A DNA stretch of 64,000 nucleotides from Endocalyx cinctus (lineage: Eukaryota > Ascomycota > Sordariomycetes > Amphisphaeriales > Apiosporaceae): NCBI GenBank assembly GCA_001600455.1, contig BCKC01000001.1, positions 2,630,441 through 2,694,440 on the forward strand. The letters are read 5' to 3'. The notes under the pieces are model-generated. The model saw nothing but the letters and a program-made list of their open reading frames with translations, ran no database searches and had not been told where the DNA came from. Positions 1 through 11,059 of this stretch are shown here, one piece after another. The position numbers and the translations under genes were made by a program. How positions within the stretch are numbered: position 1 is the first letter of the stretch; each line of letters opens with the position of its first letter.

Positions 1-758
1 CGTACAGTACTGTACAGTACCGTAGTATAAACCATATTACGACGAATAGTAAGTTACGTTCCAGACCTCGTCGGTTCGGTAGTTTTTTAGTTTCCAGATT
101 TCAATCTCGTCTCCTTTTACTCGATTGAGAACTCGCCCCACGACCAAATATTTTCTTTTTTCCAGCGCCTCAAGAAAGGGGGCAAGCATACGGGACGGAT
201 AGAGCTTAGCCAGCACAACATAGTTACAGTAGATCCGAGGAATTCAAGACCACCTCTTCCTAAGCACGCGTACCGGTCAAAAGTCTAGCTTCGTCTAGTG
301 AGAAAGGTTATTCTGCCTGCCCGTTGTGTTTCATGCGCCTAAAAAGACGCCTCGAATGTTGTCTACGAACGCTTGTCTTTCCATCACGGTCCCGACAATT
401 CGGTCGGGTGGCCCTAGGGTAGATTTACAGAAGAGGAATGGAGCACATTTGTTTTGGAGGTGGGAGAAACCCGAGTAAAACGATACTAGCACCTGTCTAC
501 AAGTACTGTACCACAGTATCAGATTAGACATTTCCTACGAATCTTGACTCGATTTAGAGAAAGAATTGCTTCTGAAATTTCTACACTACACCGTACTACT
601 TTACTACTTGCTACTTGCTACTCACTTATCGTACGTTATCCTAGCAAAAGTTCATTCCCGTTAACCGAGGAAGAAATAAATCAATTTTAATGATATTTAC
701 GATATGATGTGGTAATTGAAAATAAGTGTTCGCTATATTCTCCATTACACTAGGTAAT

Positions 759-786
759 GTACATACATACATACATACATGTATGT
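759..786. repeat. ACAT tetranucleotide microsatellite
   Basis: About five tandem ACAT units run into an inverted gtatgta, so the block is partly self-complementary. It lies in an AT-rich spacer with no gene nearby. Confidence 0.8.
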
Positions 787-2043
787 AGTATAGTAGAGAA
801 GAAATGACCCATCAATCGTTTACTTACCTATTAGATATGAGAACTTGATCTTTCGTATGCTTGTGATCCAAGAAAGAAAGAGAGAAATAAAAAAGAATAC
901 TACGCTAATAAGAATTATGTACTATGTAGACAAGTACGTACAAGTAGATAATCTTGTTCGAATCTTATCCCCTGCCTTCTCGCGGAGCGAATGGAATGGT
1001 TTACACTGACCCGACTTAACTGTGCAGAAAATGAACCAGATCATAACATCTACTACCTCTCTCCTCTCATCGCCATTGACCATTGACAACTTGAATCAAG
1101 CAGGGGCCAAGCCCACTCAGTGCATGGCTAGCAGGGAGCTCCCTGTCGTTTTCAATTTTCCTGGGATTGACGAGAAGCAGGGGAAATGAGCTAGTGTAAA
1201 AAGTAGTTGTCCAAAGTCTCAGGTTCTGGCCAATACATCGCCCAACCGGTAGCGTAGGGTACGAGACTAAGTACCTAATATGCAAGTATACACGAGACTT
1301 TAAGCACACCAGTCTTTTTTTATACTTAGTACTTAAGAAATGAAATATTACCGAATTTCCACACCCACATTATCGCCCTATCGAACTTTATGTTAGAGAT
1401 GATGTACATATTATATTGGGGTACCTTGTGTTTAAAAAGAATTTAAAAAAATCCAAGAAAAAAAAATATTAAGAAATATAAAAGAGTCACTTATGAACGG
1501 AGAATGGTGCCCTGCAATGTACTTTGTCCATGCCGGGGTTTACTTGTAGTGTAGTTTCGGTACTTATCCAACAATCCTCCTATCTTGATCATATTGACAG
1601 GTTTGAAAACAAAAAACGAACGATTAACATAAATCTATAAAATATGACGGAAATAGTATGAATCATAATAATTATTGGTGAGTTATCTAGTAATTAGTAG
1701 GTCGTTGACAGTTAATAAACCTGTACTTGTAAATAAAATAGATTCATAGCACCTAGAACATAGAACATAGCACATAGAACATACAGAGGCTATAGGTCAT
1801 AGCACCAAGCACCAAGCACCAACCATCAAATATATCGCTTATTGAAGCCGATACGTTGCAATAGTGTAAAACACCTCATTCTTAAGGGTGTAATACACTA
1901 TTTTACCACACTACGCTGGTATAAGTCTACGCTATACTACAAGCACCTTATCCACGAGTTATGGAGAAAGGGTAACGGAAACCCACTAAATTATATCATT
2001 AGTCTCGTTTTTTAGATACTGTCGAAATCCCTGTCTGCCTCTC

Positions 2044-2070
2044 TTTTTTTTTTTTTTTTTTTTTTTTTTT
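2044..2070. repeat. poly-T tract (27 T)
   Basis: An unbroken T run, followed 30 bases later by a 10-G run. It may be a nucleosome-excluding tract, or simply a slippage product in the spacer. Confidence 0.85.
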
Positions 2071-2951
2071 GTCCTCTTCTCTCTTAAACCAGGGTCACAA
2101 GGGGGGGGGGAGGCATCCATGTAGTGTACTTTAGTATAGAACAATACTACTTAGGTACATCTTGCTTGTACCCTTGTATTTTTGTACCCTCTTCTTAGCA
2201 ACCCTTGTAAGGTCTGGTCTGGTCCACTTTTCAACATCCCGGGAAGGTTGCCTTCCCAGGTCTGCCCTATATCGACCCACGCTCATTCAACACAGATCCA
2301 CGTATGAACCTTGCCTAGTGAAAAAGAATGTACTTTGGTTTGTCTCTCCCCATCGTAGTCTGTAAAGCCCAAGACGCGGCTATGCTATGCCCTACAAGTA
2401 ATGGATATATACAGTCCTGGAGCCCCCCAGAAAATCATCATAAGCTTGGTTTTTTCTATAGATATAGTTGACCATCACCTCGTCATCCCAACATCATATT
2501 CTTACTCTTTCAGTTGTTCTTCCATATATATATATACATATACACACATATACACATACACTGTAACTCTCTCGTTGTTACAAGTCCCTAAGTCTTTTCC
2601 TAGTATATATCACTCTGTATCGAATACGTTCGTGTCTTCTTCTTCATCCGAACTGTTCGTATTCGTCTATACTCATCACAATATCGGCGCCAACATTTTA
2701 TCAACAGTGGGGTATAAGTTAAAGGTTGAAGCAAAAAGAAGACGAAAGAAATACAAATAAACTTTTACGGCATCACATTAGCGATATCAAAATCCCTACA
2801 CAAATTTGTTGTTGTGCTTTCCACCGTCTCTTGGTCGCCTACCTACCTCGGAGGATATAATCAGTGCTAGGTTTAAATAAAGTGGTCCTCGCCGTCACCT
2901 GCGTGAAAAGACATTCCAACTACTACTCCGTTGATGAGACAAGCGGCGCAA

Positions 2952-3079
2952 ATGTGAGCAAGCTCTTATTGCTTCTGTGAACCCTCCCTCGTCGGCCTTT
3001 TTATTTCGTTACATCACTACCAAGACACTGACCGATGTTTTCGAAACATAGCATAAGCGTTTTGCTTTCGTCTCTTTGA
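2952..3079 (+). promoter_or_regulatory. candidate uORFs in the leader of the zinc-finger gene
   Basis: A start-stop element (atg immediately followed by tga) lies at 2952-2957. A 14-codon frame, starting MFSKHS, spans 3035-3079. Both end before the main start at 3146. If transcription begins upstream of them, they would lower translation of the regulator. The transcript start is not known from the sequence. Confidence 0.35.
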
Positions 3080-3145
3080 CAGCTCTATCGCTGTAATTCA
3101 CACTCATCACCAAGATAACAGCATTAGCTGGTATTATCATTCATC

Positions 3146-5269
3146 ATGCTTGCTTCGGATCAGTCTTATGATATGTTTCCGCGGCCTCAACCCGAGCAGA
3201 GGGACTTTATGCTTTACCCTGAGCCTCCTTCCCACAGCGCTTACAACTCGCCTTTAATAGACATGAATCTCAGTCCCAATGCTTTCAGCTTTCCTCGACA
3301 CGTGCTCGAGGAGTTCCCTCAGGCCACGGGTTTCGAGGGGAACTCGTTAGGACCAGACCCCAACAGCTTCATGTACCACGGTAGGACGTCGCCAGGTCTG
3401 TACCCGGACGATTCTCGTATTCCCTCGAACCTCTCAACCGCATCGGCACCGTCTGCGCCTTCATCCACGGTGGGATCACCTAACTCGAACCACGGACAAC
3501 TCGCCTTCATGCCCGAGTATCACCAAGCCGCCTTCAACCCTGCCATTGTTTCGAGTGATTACATGACCGGAACTGAATATTCCACGTATCCTGGACCAGG
3601 TATGGAAGAATTTACCTTTGCCTTGGAAAATACCAAGTCTACTTTTGTCGGTGAGTAGGCGTGTGCCCCATACTTAACAACGATTTCATGAATTGTCAAA
3701 CACGTTCGATTTGCTTTACCCCCCTCCCTGTTTAATCTATACAATAGATTGATTCTATCATGTTACAGAAATGTTAGCAGACGCAAGTAACGTCGCTCTC
3801 ATTAATATGATAGATACTTTTTCAACAGTTTTTTTTTTTTAAACTTTTTGTTCGTTATTATTAGCGCCCTGTCGATGGTAACTTAGGTGCACTGACATAA
3901 ACGTCTTGGCGTAAATATAGATCCGAGTTTAATATCGCCCGAGCTCCGAAACACAATGGCCCCACCGATGACAGCTTACGAGAACTCAACAAACAACTTT
4001 TCTCCCGCACATCCTTACCCTCACTCTCCTTCCTTATCAGCCCATTCCCCAGCTCCAGCGATGAGGAATGGATCGCAATCCCCATATATCCCAGGATACC
4101 AACAATATAGCCCCTACGCCGTTCCGCAACCGAACAACAGACGCCAATCTTACCAGTCGCACGCGTCCCACGAATATGCCTACACCAGCGACGAGACGGA
4201 GAAGAAACAGAGGTGTCCGCATCCCGACTGTGGCAAGACCTTCAAGGACCTCAAAGCTCATATGTTGACGCATCAACTTGAGCGTCCCGAGAAGTGCCCT
4301 ATCGCGACGTGCGATTACCACATTAAGGGCTTTGCGCGAAAATACGACAAGAACCGTCACACGCTGACGCATTACAAGGGAACAATGGTCTGTGGTTTCT
4401 GTCCGGGGTCTGGGTCTTCGGCGGAGAAATCTTTCAATCGCGCCGACGTGTTCAAGCGACATCTTACCGCTGTTCACAATGTTGAACAGACTCCTCCCAA
4501 CAGCCGGAAAAAGACTTCTACGGCGGTCAATACCGGCAAGAAATTGACGGGATACCCGGCTGATGCTACCGGCAAATGTTCCACTTGTTCCGCTACCTTC
4601 GCCAATGCTCAAGACTTCTACGAGCATTTGGATGACTGTGTCTTGCGCATTGTTCAGCAGGAAGACCCGGCCGAGGCGGTCAATGCCAGGCGCCTGGCCG
4701 AGGTCGAGAACGACTCCGAAGTACACCAGACGCTGGAGAAGAACAACTTGCCGCTCACGACGCAGGCAGTGACCAACGCCTCGGACGATGAAGACGACGA
4801 GATGGTTGATGAGGATGACTTGGCGGACGAGGATTTGAGGGGTAACAAGAAGCTTTCTTCGCCGGTGAAGAGGAAGGGAAACCCCCCTAACGGAGTGCAG
4901 AAGTCACGAGGAATGACGCATTCTCGCGGTGGAGTTCCTCCAGCTGTCAAGACTAAGGGCCGGAAAAGCCGACGCGATTACCCTTCCTCGTGGGGATTTG
5001 ACAAGGGCCAAATGACGATGAAGAAGCGCGTCCTCACCGTGTTTGACGGCCCTCGCCGCCTAGCCAAGGACGACATGCTGCTCTCGACAGACCACGAAGT
5101 ACGCATCAAGCTCTCGGACGGCAAGTCCTACGTGACGGACCTCGACCACCACACGATGAACCGCGCGGAGGGTTTCTTGGGGGCTACCGAAGAAGAGAAA
5201 GGCGTCTGGATTTCGGACGATCCTACCGAGGAGGACATGAAGAGGATGCTGGAAATGAGCCGGCATTGA
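3146..5269 (+). CDS. C2H2 zinc-finger protein, probable transcription factor
   Basis: Two exons, 3146-3650 and 3921-5269, give a 617-aa protein. The 270-nt intron has a GTGAGT donor, a CTGAC branch site and a TAG acceptor, and its phase is consistent. The N-terminal 250 residues are rich in Pro, Ser, Tyr and Gln, like an activation region. Fingers lie at about 267-286 (CPHPDC...H-x3-H), 294-319 and 326-354, with a fourth C2HC-like CSTC finger about 40 residues later. An acidic stretch (DDEDDEMVDEDD) and basic KRK/KGRKSRR patches, likely nuclear signals, follow. The C-terminal domain around SSWGFDKGQMTMKKRVLTVF looks conserved. I recognise the general fungal family but no named member, so the target genes are unknown. 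A second in-frame ATG at 3956 could start a shorter form without the activation region. Confidence 0.85.
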
Positions 5270-6184
5270 TTTTAACTCCCGTCTAATCTTCCCTCACTCA
5301 ACCTCATATATATTATACCCCAATCACGCCCACCCATAACAGCTAATAAAACCTACCATGATCGACATACCCCCCCTCCCTCATCCATCACGACCATAAC
5401 GATATACTTATTTTTCATCATACACATCGGGGCATAGCATAGTTGGCGCAGGTTTTACACAAACACCACATATATACACTGTACAATACCCTAAAAAAAA
5501 AAAAAACATTTACTCAACGACATGATGCGACGGTGGATAAGGAATTCGGCGGGTTAAGCATTTGGTCTCTTCCCGCCTTCGTATTTTTCCCTTTTTGGTT
5601 TCCTTCTCTCCTCTTTTTTCTTATCGGGGGTTAATTAAAAAAAAAAAAAAGCTGGGATGGAAGCGTGTGATTTTTGTTCCTCTTTCTACAAAATGGGCTA
5701 GGAAGCTTTAATGCAGCGCCTGAAATGTCTATGTTTTTCATTTTTTTTTTTTTTTTTTTTCATTTTTTATCCTTTATCTTATAGATTGAATTTCAGCATT
5801 CTATTTGGATCATGTATGTTCATTGATAACATTGGGTTTATCATACAGGCACTGTAATCTGGTGGATTTCTACGCGAAGTTGAGAAGAAATAACAAAAAT
5901 ATTGTCTTACGATTTAGATACCCTTACTTTTAATAGCTAGCAACAACCAAAAAAAAACCTTGATATACATCACTCTCAAAGTTCAAAAGTTTCCTATAAG
6001 ACGTGACATGGATGGATATCCATATCCATATCCCCTGCATTATTCACATGTTTACCCAGTTATATTTCCAATAAGCAATGGTGACTGGCTCGGGGTTCTT
6101 CCTCACCCCCAAGTGAGTGATGAAAAAAAGTTGCTCGATTCTAGAAATTCTATTATTAGAATAGAATTGCCACAACCCTTTTGC

Positions 6185-6204
6185 CTCTCTCTCTCTCTCT
6201 CTCT
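6185..6204. repeat. CT dinucleotide microsatellite
   Basis: About ten CT units inside the long spacer, with no adjacent gene start. Confidence 0.8.
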
Positions 6205-6589
6205 ACATCTTTTTCTCCCTTTCTTACATCGTATACTAAACGTATGTATCTCACCCCCTCACCCTGTTCAATAATGGACGCGGTTAATTATTCTCTCTTC
6301 CCCTCGTGACTATCTTTCTATAGTATGATCCATGGCACGAGAAATTGATACGAGAAAAGAAAAAAACCAAGTTGTTATACCGCCTTTCTCTGTGTATTAA
6401 CATTGCATCGTAGCCTACCTAAGGTGGTATTCGGGTCTGATTCTTTTTAAGCTATATATTTTTTTGTTTCATGTGAAATAGACTCATGCACTTGATATCT
6501 TTTTTTTTTTTTTTTAAAGAGGCGAATGAAACATTGTTTGGATTGGATGTTTTAGTAAGGAAACCTAAAATAAATAAATAAAAATGAAT

Positions 6590-6612
6590 ATATATATATA
6601 TATATATATATA
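6590..6612. repeat. TA dinucleotide microsatellite
   Basis: About eleven TA units followed by 'aaacatata'. The block is self-complementary and likely to vary between strains. Confidence 0.85.
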
Positions 6613-8858
6613 AACATATAACATTTCCCCCCATGTTTATGCCATCACCCAATGACGCGGTCGAGGACTCCAAGACGTCGACGTACCTGAAACAGCAGGA
6701 AAGAGGGAGGATGGGCTGCGTATCTGCTTAAAGAGACGTAAAAGGTAACGCGTATGTATACTTTCATGCGCGTCTAAGTCTCTTACAAGACCAAAGCAAA
6801 TAATAGCGTAGGAAGCGAAAAAAAAAAAAAAAGAGGTGTAGTGGTAGGTCTAAAAGGGGGTGAGGAGGTAGGGTAGGGGGGGACTTGCATGATCGGAAGG
6901 ATGGGTTGGGCCGGTTGGTATTGGACGGGTCAATGAAATGATTCTTTTAGTCTAGGACTTTTTATTTTCTCTCTTGTTGTTTTTAAATATTTTTGACACA
7001 TGTCGAGAAGAGAAGAGTTTAAAAAAAGAGGGTGAGTGAGACATACGTTGGTAAGGGTACTTGATTGGTGTTAACTCATGTCGATTATGATATATTTTGT
7101 ACTACAATACATGATCTACATGGCAAGGTACAAGTCAAATTTTCTCACTTATACCCTCTTTACTTTACTTTACTTTTCTTTTCTTTTTTTTGCTACTTTC
7201 GGGGTTGATCTTGATCGGCTAAGCGGCTACGTCGGCGACCTCCCCTGAGATAGTTAGAAAGGGCTTGATTTTTTTTTTACCATTAAGGTTAAGAGGGGAA
7301 AAAATGAATAATAATGATCGATGATGACTATGATTGTGATGATGATGACGATGAGATACACTAGAATGCAGGTCATCGACTTCTTGAGGCCTCCTCCAAA
7401 TAATTGTCAATTATTCTTCTCTTATTTCTTTTTTTTTTCTCTCTAATTTTCTCCCCTGAACACATAGTAACTCGGACATGCCGTTATATCTACTATGTAT
7501 ATAAATATATGGTAGGGTAGGGTTTGTTTAATTGTTTACCGTATGTTTTGTCGTTGCAGTCTGTTTTTCTATGGTGTCCTTGGGTACAACGATGCTGCAT
7601 GACACAGCCTCTCCTGGGTACTTGAAACTTTCCTTCACTTCGCTTGGGTCGTAATAAATCAATCGTTACATAAGATAATAAAGTAATGACATATGAAGTT
7701 ACTTTACCTTAATTTTTTATTTCTTACCTGCTTACCGCCGGAAGTGGCCGGCAAACAGTTTTTGTTTCTTGAGGTACGAGGCAGTGTAAAGTTGAGAAAA
7801 ATAGGTAGAAAAAGCTAAAACGTGGGGATTACAGTATTGTATTCCTTCATATTCCTGATACATGCATGAACCTCTCAAAGCCACGATACTGGCGTGGTTA
7901 CAAACTAATGTACTATTCGTAAATATCTCTAAGGTCACTTGGTATATATTATCCCGTAAGTAGTATACACCACGTCTGCATCCATATGCAGCAAAGGCGG
8001 GTTAAAGAGGAGAGAGAGAGGGGGGGGGAGAGGGGGCTTTGAACACTGCCTTCTTTATCCCTCTATACCCTCTATAATTTACACTAAAGAATTACTGCAG
8101 CGTATCCCACAACCTATATGGATGTGTGGACATAGTACTCTGTATATGGCGCATAACTAGCACTTGCATACTTGAGCGCATGTACACACACTTTGATATA
8201 CCCACCTACTGTGTATTCATGCCTGTATCCTATAGTACGCATATACACACAACTCTGTTCCGTCGTGTATCCTTAACCAGTTCGTATATGCGTCAAGATA
8301 TCTTGTTTCGGACCAGGGGCTCCCAAAATAAGAAAAAGAAAAGCGATATCACATGTTCAGTTAGTCAACGATCCATTAGGCCAAACAATAAGCCCAAAAC
8401 CCCAAAACCCGTATGAGTCTAAAAATCCTTCGTCCAAACAATTAGACGCCTCCCCCTCCACTCCCCCCTAAGGGTCGGGATTATGCGCATAGTAAACCAT
8501 TGTACGCACATTATATTATTATGCCGTATAACGCACCAAAATGCGCATAATACTGATTAACTTCATAATAAGCCAAATACTTATTTCTCTCGATAAAGTC
8601 TGTCGATGAGCTAATAATATGCGTTTTCCGACCGCTACACCCCTAATCCCTCAGAGAAGAGGAAGAGGAAGAGGGTGGAAGAGATCAAAAAAAGAGTACA
8701 AGGGTCTATGATCCAATAAGAGCGTATTTTCTCTCGATACATACACCCCTTCTTTTTTTTCCCTCTATTACAAGTAAAGGGGGGGGGGGAAAAGGTCTCA
8801 TATATATAAAAAGAAAAAGTGGGGGCATAAAAAAAAAAGAAAAGGAAAAAAAAAAAGG

Positions 8859-9974
8859 ATGGCCCTGATAAGTCGGGTCCGAACCGTCGGGCTCGGACTC
8901 GGCCTCGGCGATGACGACGACGACGCCGTCGTCAAATTTTCCGATTCGACCGCCGACGAGGAGGAGGAGGAAGACCCGGAGGACCTGTTCGGGTCCTCCC
9001 TAGCCGTCATCTTCCCGGACGACGTCATGAACCAGCACGGCGACGCGCACCACGGCCTGCTGTACGCCTCCCCGCACCTGCCCCGACCGCTGCGGATCGC
9101 GCTCGCGGACCCGGTCGGCGACGCCGATCGCGCCCTGTTCGGCCATTACCTGTGGAACTCGAGCTTGCTGCTCGCCGAGCTCGTCGAGGCCGATACCTTG
9201 GGGTTGGCGGCTGCCGCCGGCGGAATAGGAGTAGGAGGAGAAGGAGAAGGAGAAGGAGAAGGGAAAAAAAGCCGAGAAAATTTCGACGTCGCGGGCCTAT
9301 CCTGCCTCGAGCTCGGCGCCGGCACCGCCCTACCTTCCATCATGTCCGCCCTCCTCGGCGCCCGCGACGTATCCGTGACGGATTATCCGGCCCCCGTCCT
9401 GCTGGAGACTTTGAGGCGGAACGTGCGTCTCAACGCGACGAAGGGCGAGTACGTGCCGGAACGGATAAAAACGAAGACTATTACTTCTAGTACTACTAGT
9501 ACTCCGTCGTTACCCGCCCCCGTGACCGTCGAGGGACACGCTTGGGGAACGGACCTCGAAGGAAATCCTTTCGCCGAGGAGCGGCGCGGCTCCTTCGATC
9601 GCGTCTTCGTCTGCGATTGCCTGTGGATGCCCTGGCAGCACGATAACCTGCGAAAGTCGATTTCTTGGTTCTTAAGGAGCGAGAAGACGGGGAAAAGAAG
9701 CGACGACGAAGTTTCTTCGGCGGAGGCGAAGGCGGAAGCGGATGCGAAGGCTTGGGTCGTCGCCGGATTTCATACCGGCCGGGCCAAGATGCGCGGCTTC
9801 TTCGACGCCGAGGCTTTGGCCGCCCACGACCTCGAGGTCGAGAGTATATGGGAGAGGGACTGCGACGGCGTCGAGAGGCCTTGGGTCGAGGATAGGGGCG
9901 TGGAGGATGTTAGCGAGAGGAAGAGGTGGCTCGCCGTTGCGGTTTTGAGAAGGAGGAGCGGAAAGGGGGGTTAG
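8859..9974 (+). CDS. EFM7: EFM7-type protein N-terminal and lysine methyltransferase
   Basis: A single exon encodes 371 aa. It belongs to the class I SAM-dependent methyltransferases of the Nnt1/EFM7 family (formerly called nicotinamide N-methyltransferase). In yeast this enzyme methylates the N-terminus and a nearby lysine of elongation factor eEF1A. Motif I is LELGAGTALPSIMSALLGA at about residues 150-168, followed by the acidic loop VTDYP. A family WNSSLLLAELVE segment lies upstream, and VFVCDCLWMPWQHDNL is the post-motif segment. An acidic N-terminal run (EEEEEDPEDLF) and a Gly-Glu low-complexity insert (GEGEGEGEG) near residue 130 are local additions. Codons are strongly G/C-ending. The start is the first in-frame ATG after a purine-rich leader. 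The assignment to EFM7 rather than another METTL21-like family rests on motif resemblance. Confidence 0.85.
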   Translation: MALISRVRTVGLGLGLGDDDDDAVVKFSDSTADEEEEEDPEDLFGSSLAVIFPDDVMNQHGDAHHGLLYASPHLPRPLRIALADPVGDADRALFGHYLWNSSLLLAELVEADTLGLAAAAGGIGVGGEGEGEGEGKKSRENFDVAGLSCLELGAGTALPSIMSALLGARDVSVTDYPAPVLLETLRRNVRLNATKGEYVPERIKTKTITSSTTSTPSLPAPVTVEGHAWGTDLEGNPFAEERRGSFDRVFVCDCLWMPWQHDNLRKSISWFLRSEKTGKRSDDEVSSAEAKAEADAKAWVVAGFHTGRAKMRGFFDAEALAAHDLEVESIWERDCDGVERPWVEDRGVEDVSERKRWLAVAVLRRRSGKGG

Positions 9975-11059
9975 ATACTAAGTGGGATGGTAAATAAGAA
10001 TTAAAAAAACATAAGTTTCGAGCTTACTCAAGTACAATATATATATATACACATACATATAAATGCTAGATTAAGTAGATATGTATATACTTGAATCCAA
10101 GTTTTCGACTCAAGAAAAAAAAAAAAGGTTAACGATAGTTGTCTGAATACTAGATGTTTCTCCAATTTACACAGTAGATATATCCCATGAGTTATTTACA
10201 TTTCAAGCTTCAACTATCTCTACATATATTCAGCTTCCGCAATACATTCAAGGTAAGGGACAGCATGACGAGCGAACAGACGGAGCTCGTTAAGAAACAA
10301 TTTATTTACTATTATCCACCTATCCGTGCTTTACCAGACTATATATACTCGATATATATCTTATGAGACCAGAAATCGACAAAAAAGAAATAAAATAACG
10401 ATGCGCGGTACTAAATACATAGAGGTAGGTAATGCAAGGAAAATGAAATGAAATGCTATGCTATAATGTAAATGCACGAAAGGGAAAAGCGAGCAAAGAC
10501 AGATAAATTCAAGAATATGAACAAATGGAGAAAAGAAAGTTGAAAGTATAATACTATACATGTATACACGTATAGACAAATATAGGAGGCAATGAAATGA
10601 CAAAGTCGAAGGACGAGGGAGAACGAGACCGTATAAGAACATCGTGGCTGAAGTCGATTGCTTATTTGTTGCTTATCTGTCTGGCGACTTTGCTTTCCCG
10701 ACTCCCATCGTGTAAATAGGGATATCAACCGAGTGGGTTATAATCCCAGCGGACAAAATAGTAATACATTTTTCGTAATAATATAAAAATTCGGTTCGGT
10801 TCAGAATGAGAATGGAGATATACGGATCCAGTCATCATTCCATCCAGAGCGTCCATTTTCCTAGCAAGCTTTTCTTCGGGACCCAACACCATTACCACCC
10901 TCTGAATACCATTATCGTGTACGTAATCCATCATCATCATCCGTCCCTCCACCCACCATAATCAGAGCATCTCTCCCTACTTGCTTGTTGTCGGATTAGT
11001 ATCCTGAATTAATTGCATCTGAAAAGGATCGTCCATGTCTGTTTATCTTCATAATCTGC
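9975..11059. other. convergent 3' spacer
   Basis: This lies between two stop codons, EFM7 on the plus strand and glycogenin on the minus strand, so it should hold both 3' untranslated regions. It is AT-rich with a short TA run near 10040. The open frames seen here have no coding character. Confidence 0.6.

Larger units (their letters stand above)
1..3145. other. AT-rich spacer, no gene seen
   Basis: No reading frame here looks coding on either strand. It holds simple sequence: an ACAT tetranucleotide run near 759-786, a loose 'agaacatag' direct repeat near 1742-1800, a 27-T tract (2044-2070) followed by a 10-G run (2101-2110), and at the very left edge the palindromic string gtacagtactgtac. 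The last 200 bases are probably the leader of the zinc-finger gene and contain two short upstream reading frames, reported separately. Confidence 0.6.
5270..8858. other. long AT-rich spacer, no gene seen
   Basis: This 3.6-kb stretch has no convincing coding frame. It holds the 3' end of the zinc-finger transcript, T tracts (5741-5760), a CT run (6185-6204), a TA run (6590-6612), an 'actttactttactttact' run near 7155, a purine-rich block (8000-8040), and two copies of atgcgcata (near 8482 and 8541). An unannotated non-coding RNA cannot be excluded. Confidence 0.55.

Noticed and set aside
2401..2760. 119-codon plus-strand frame
   Set aside because: Low-complexity TYTHIYTYT from a TA/CA-rich run, AT-rich codons, no family or splice support.
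10725..10952. 75-codon minus-strand frame after glycogenin
   Set aside because: It lies in the probable 3' untranslated region, has no homologous motif and is Met-rich from an ATC repeat.
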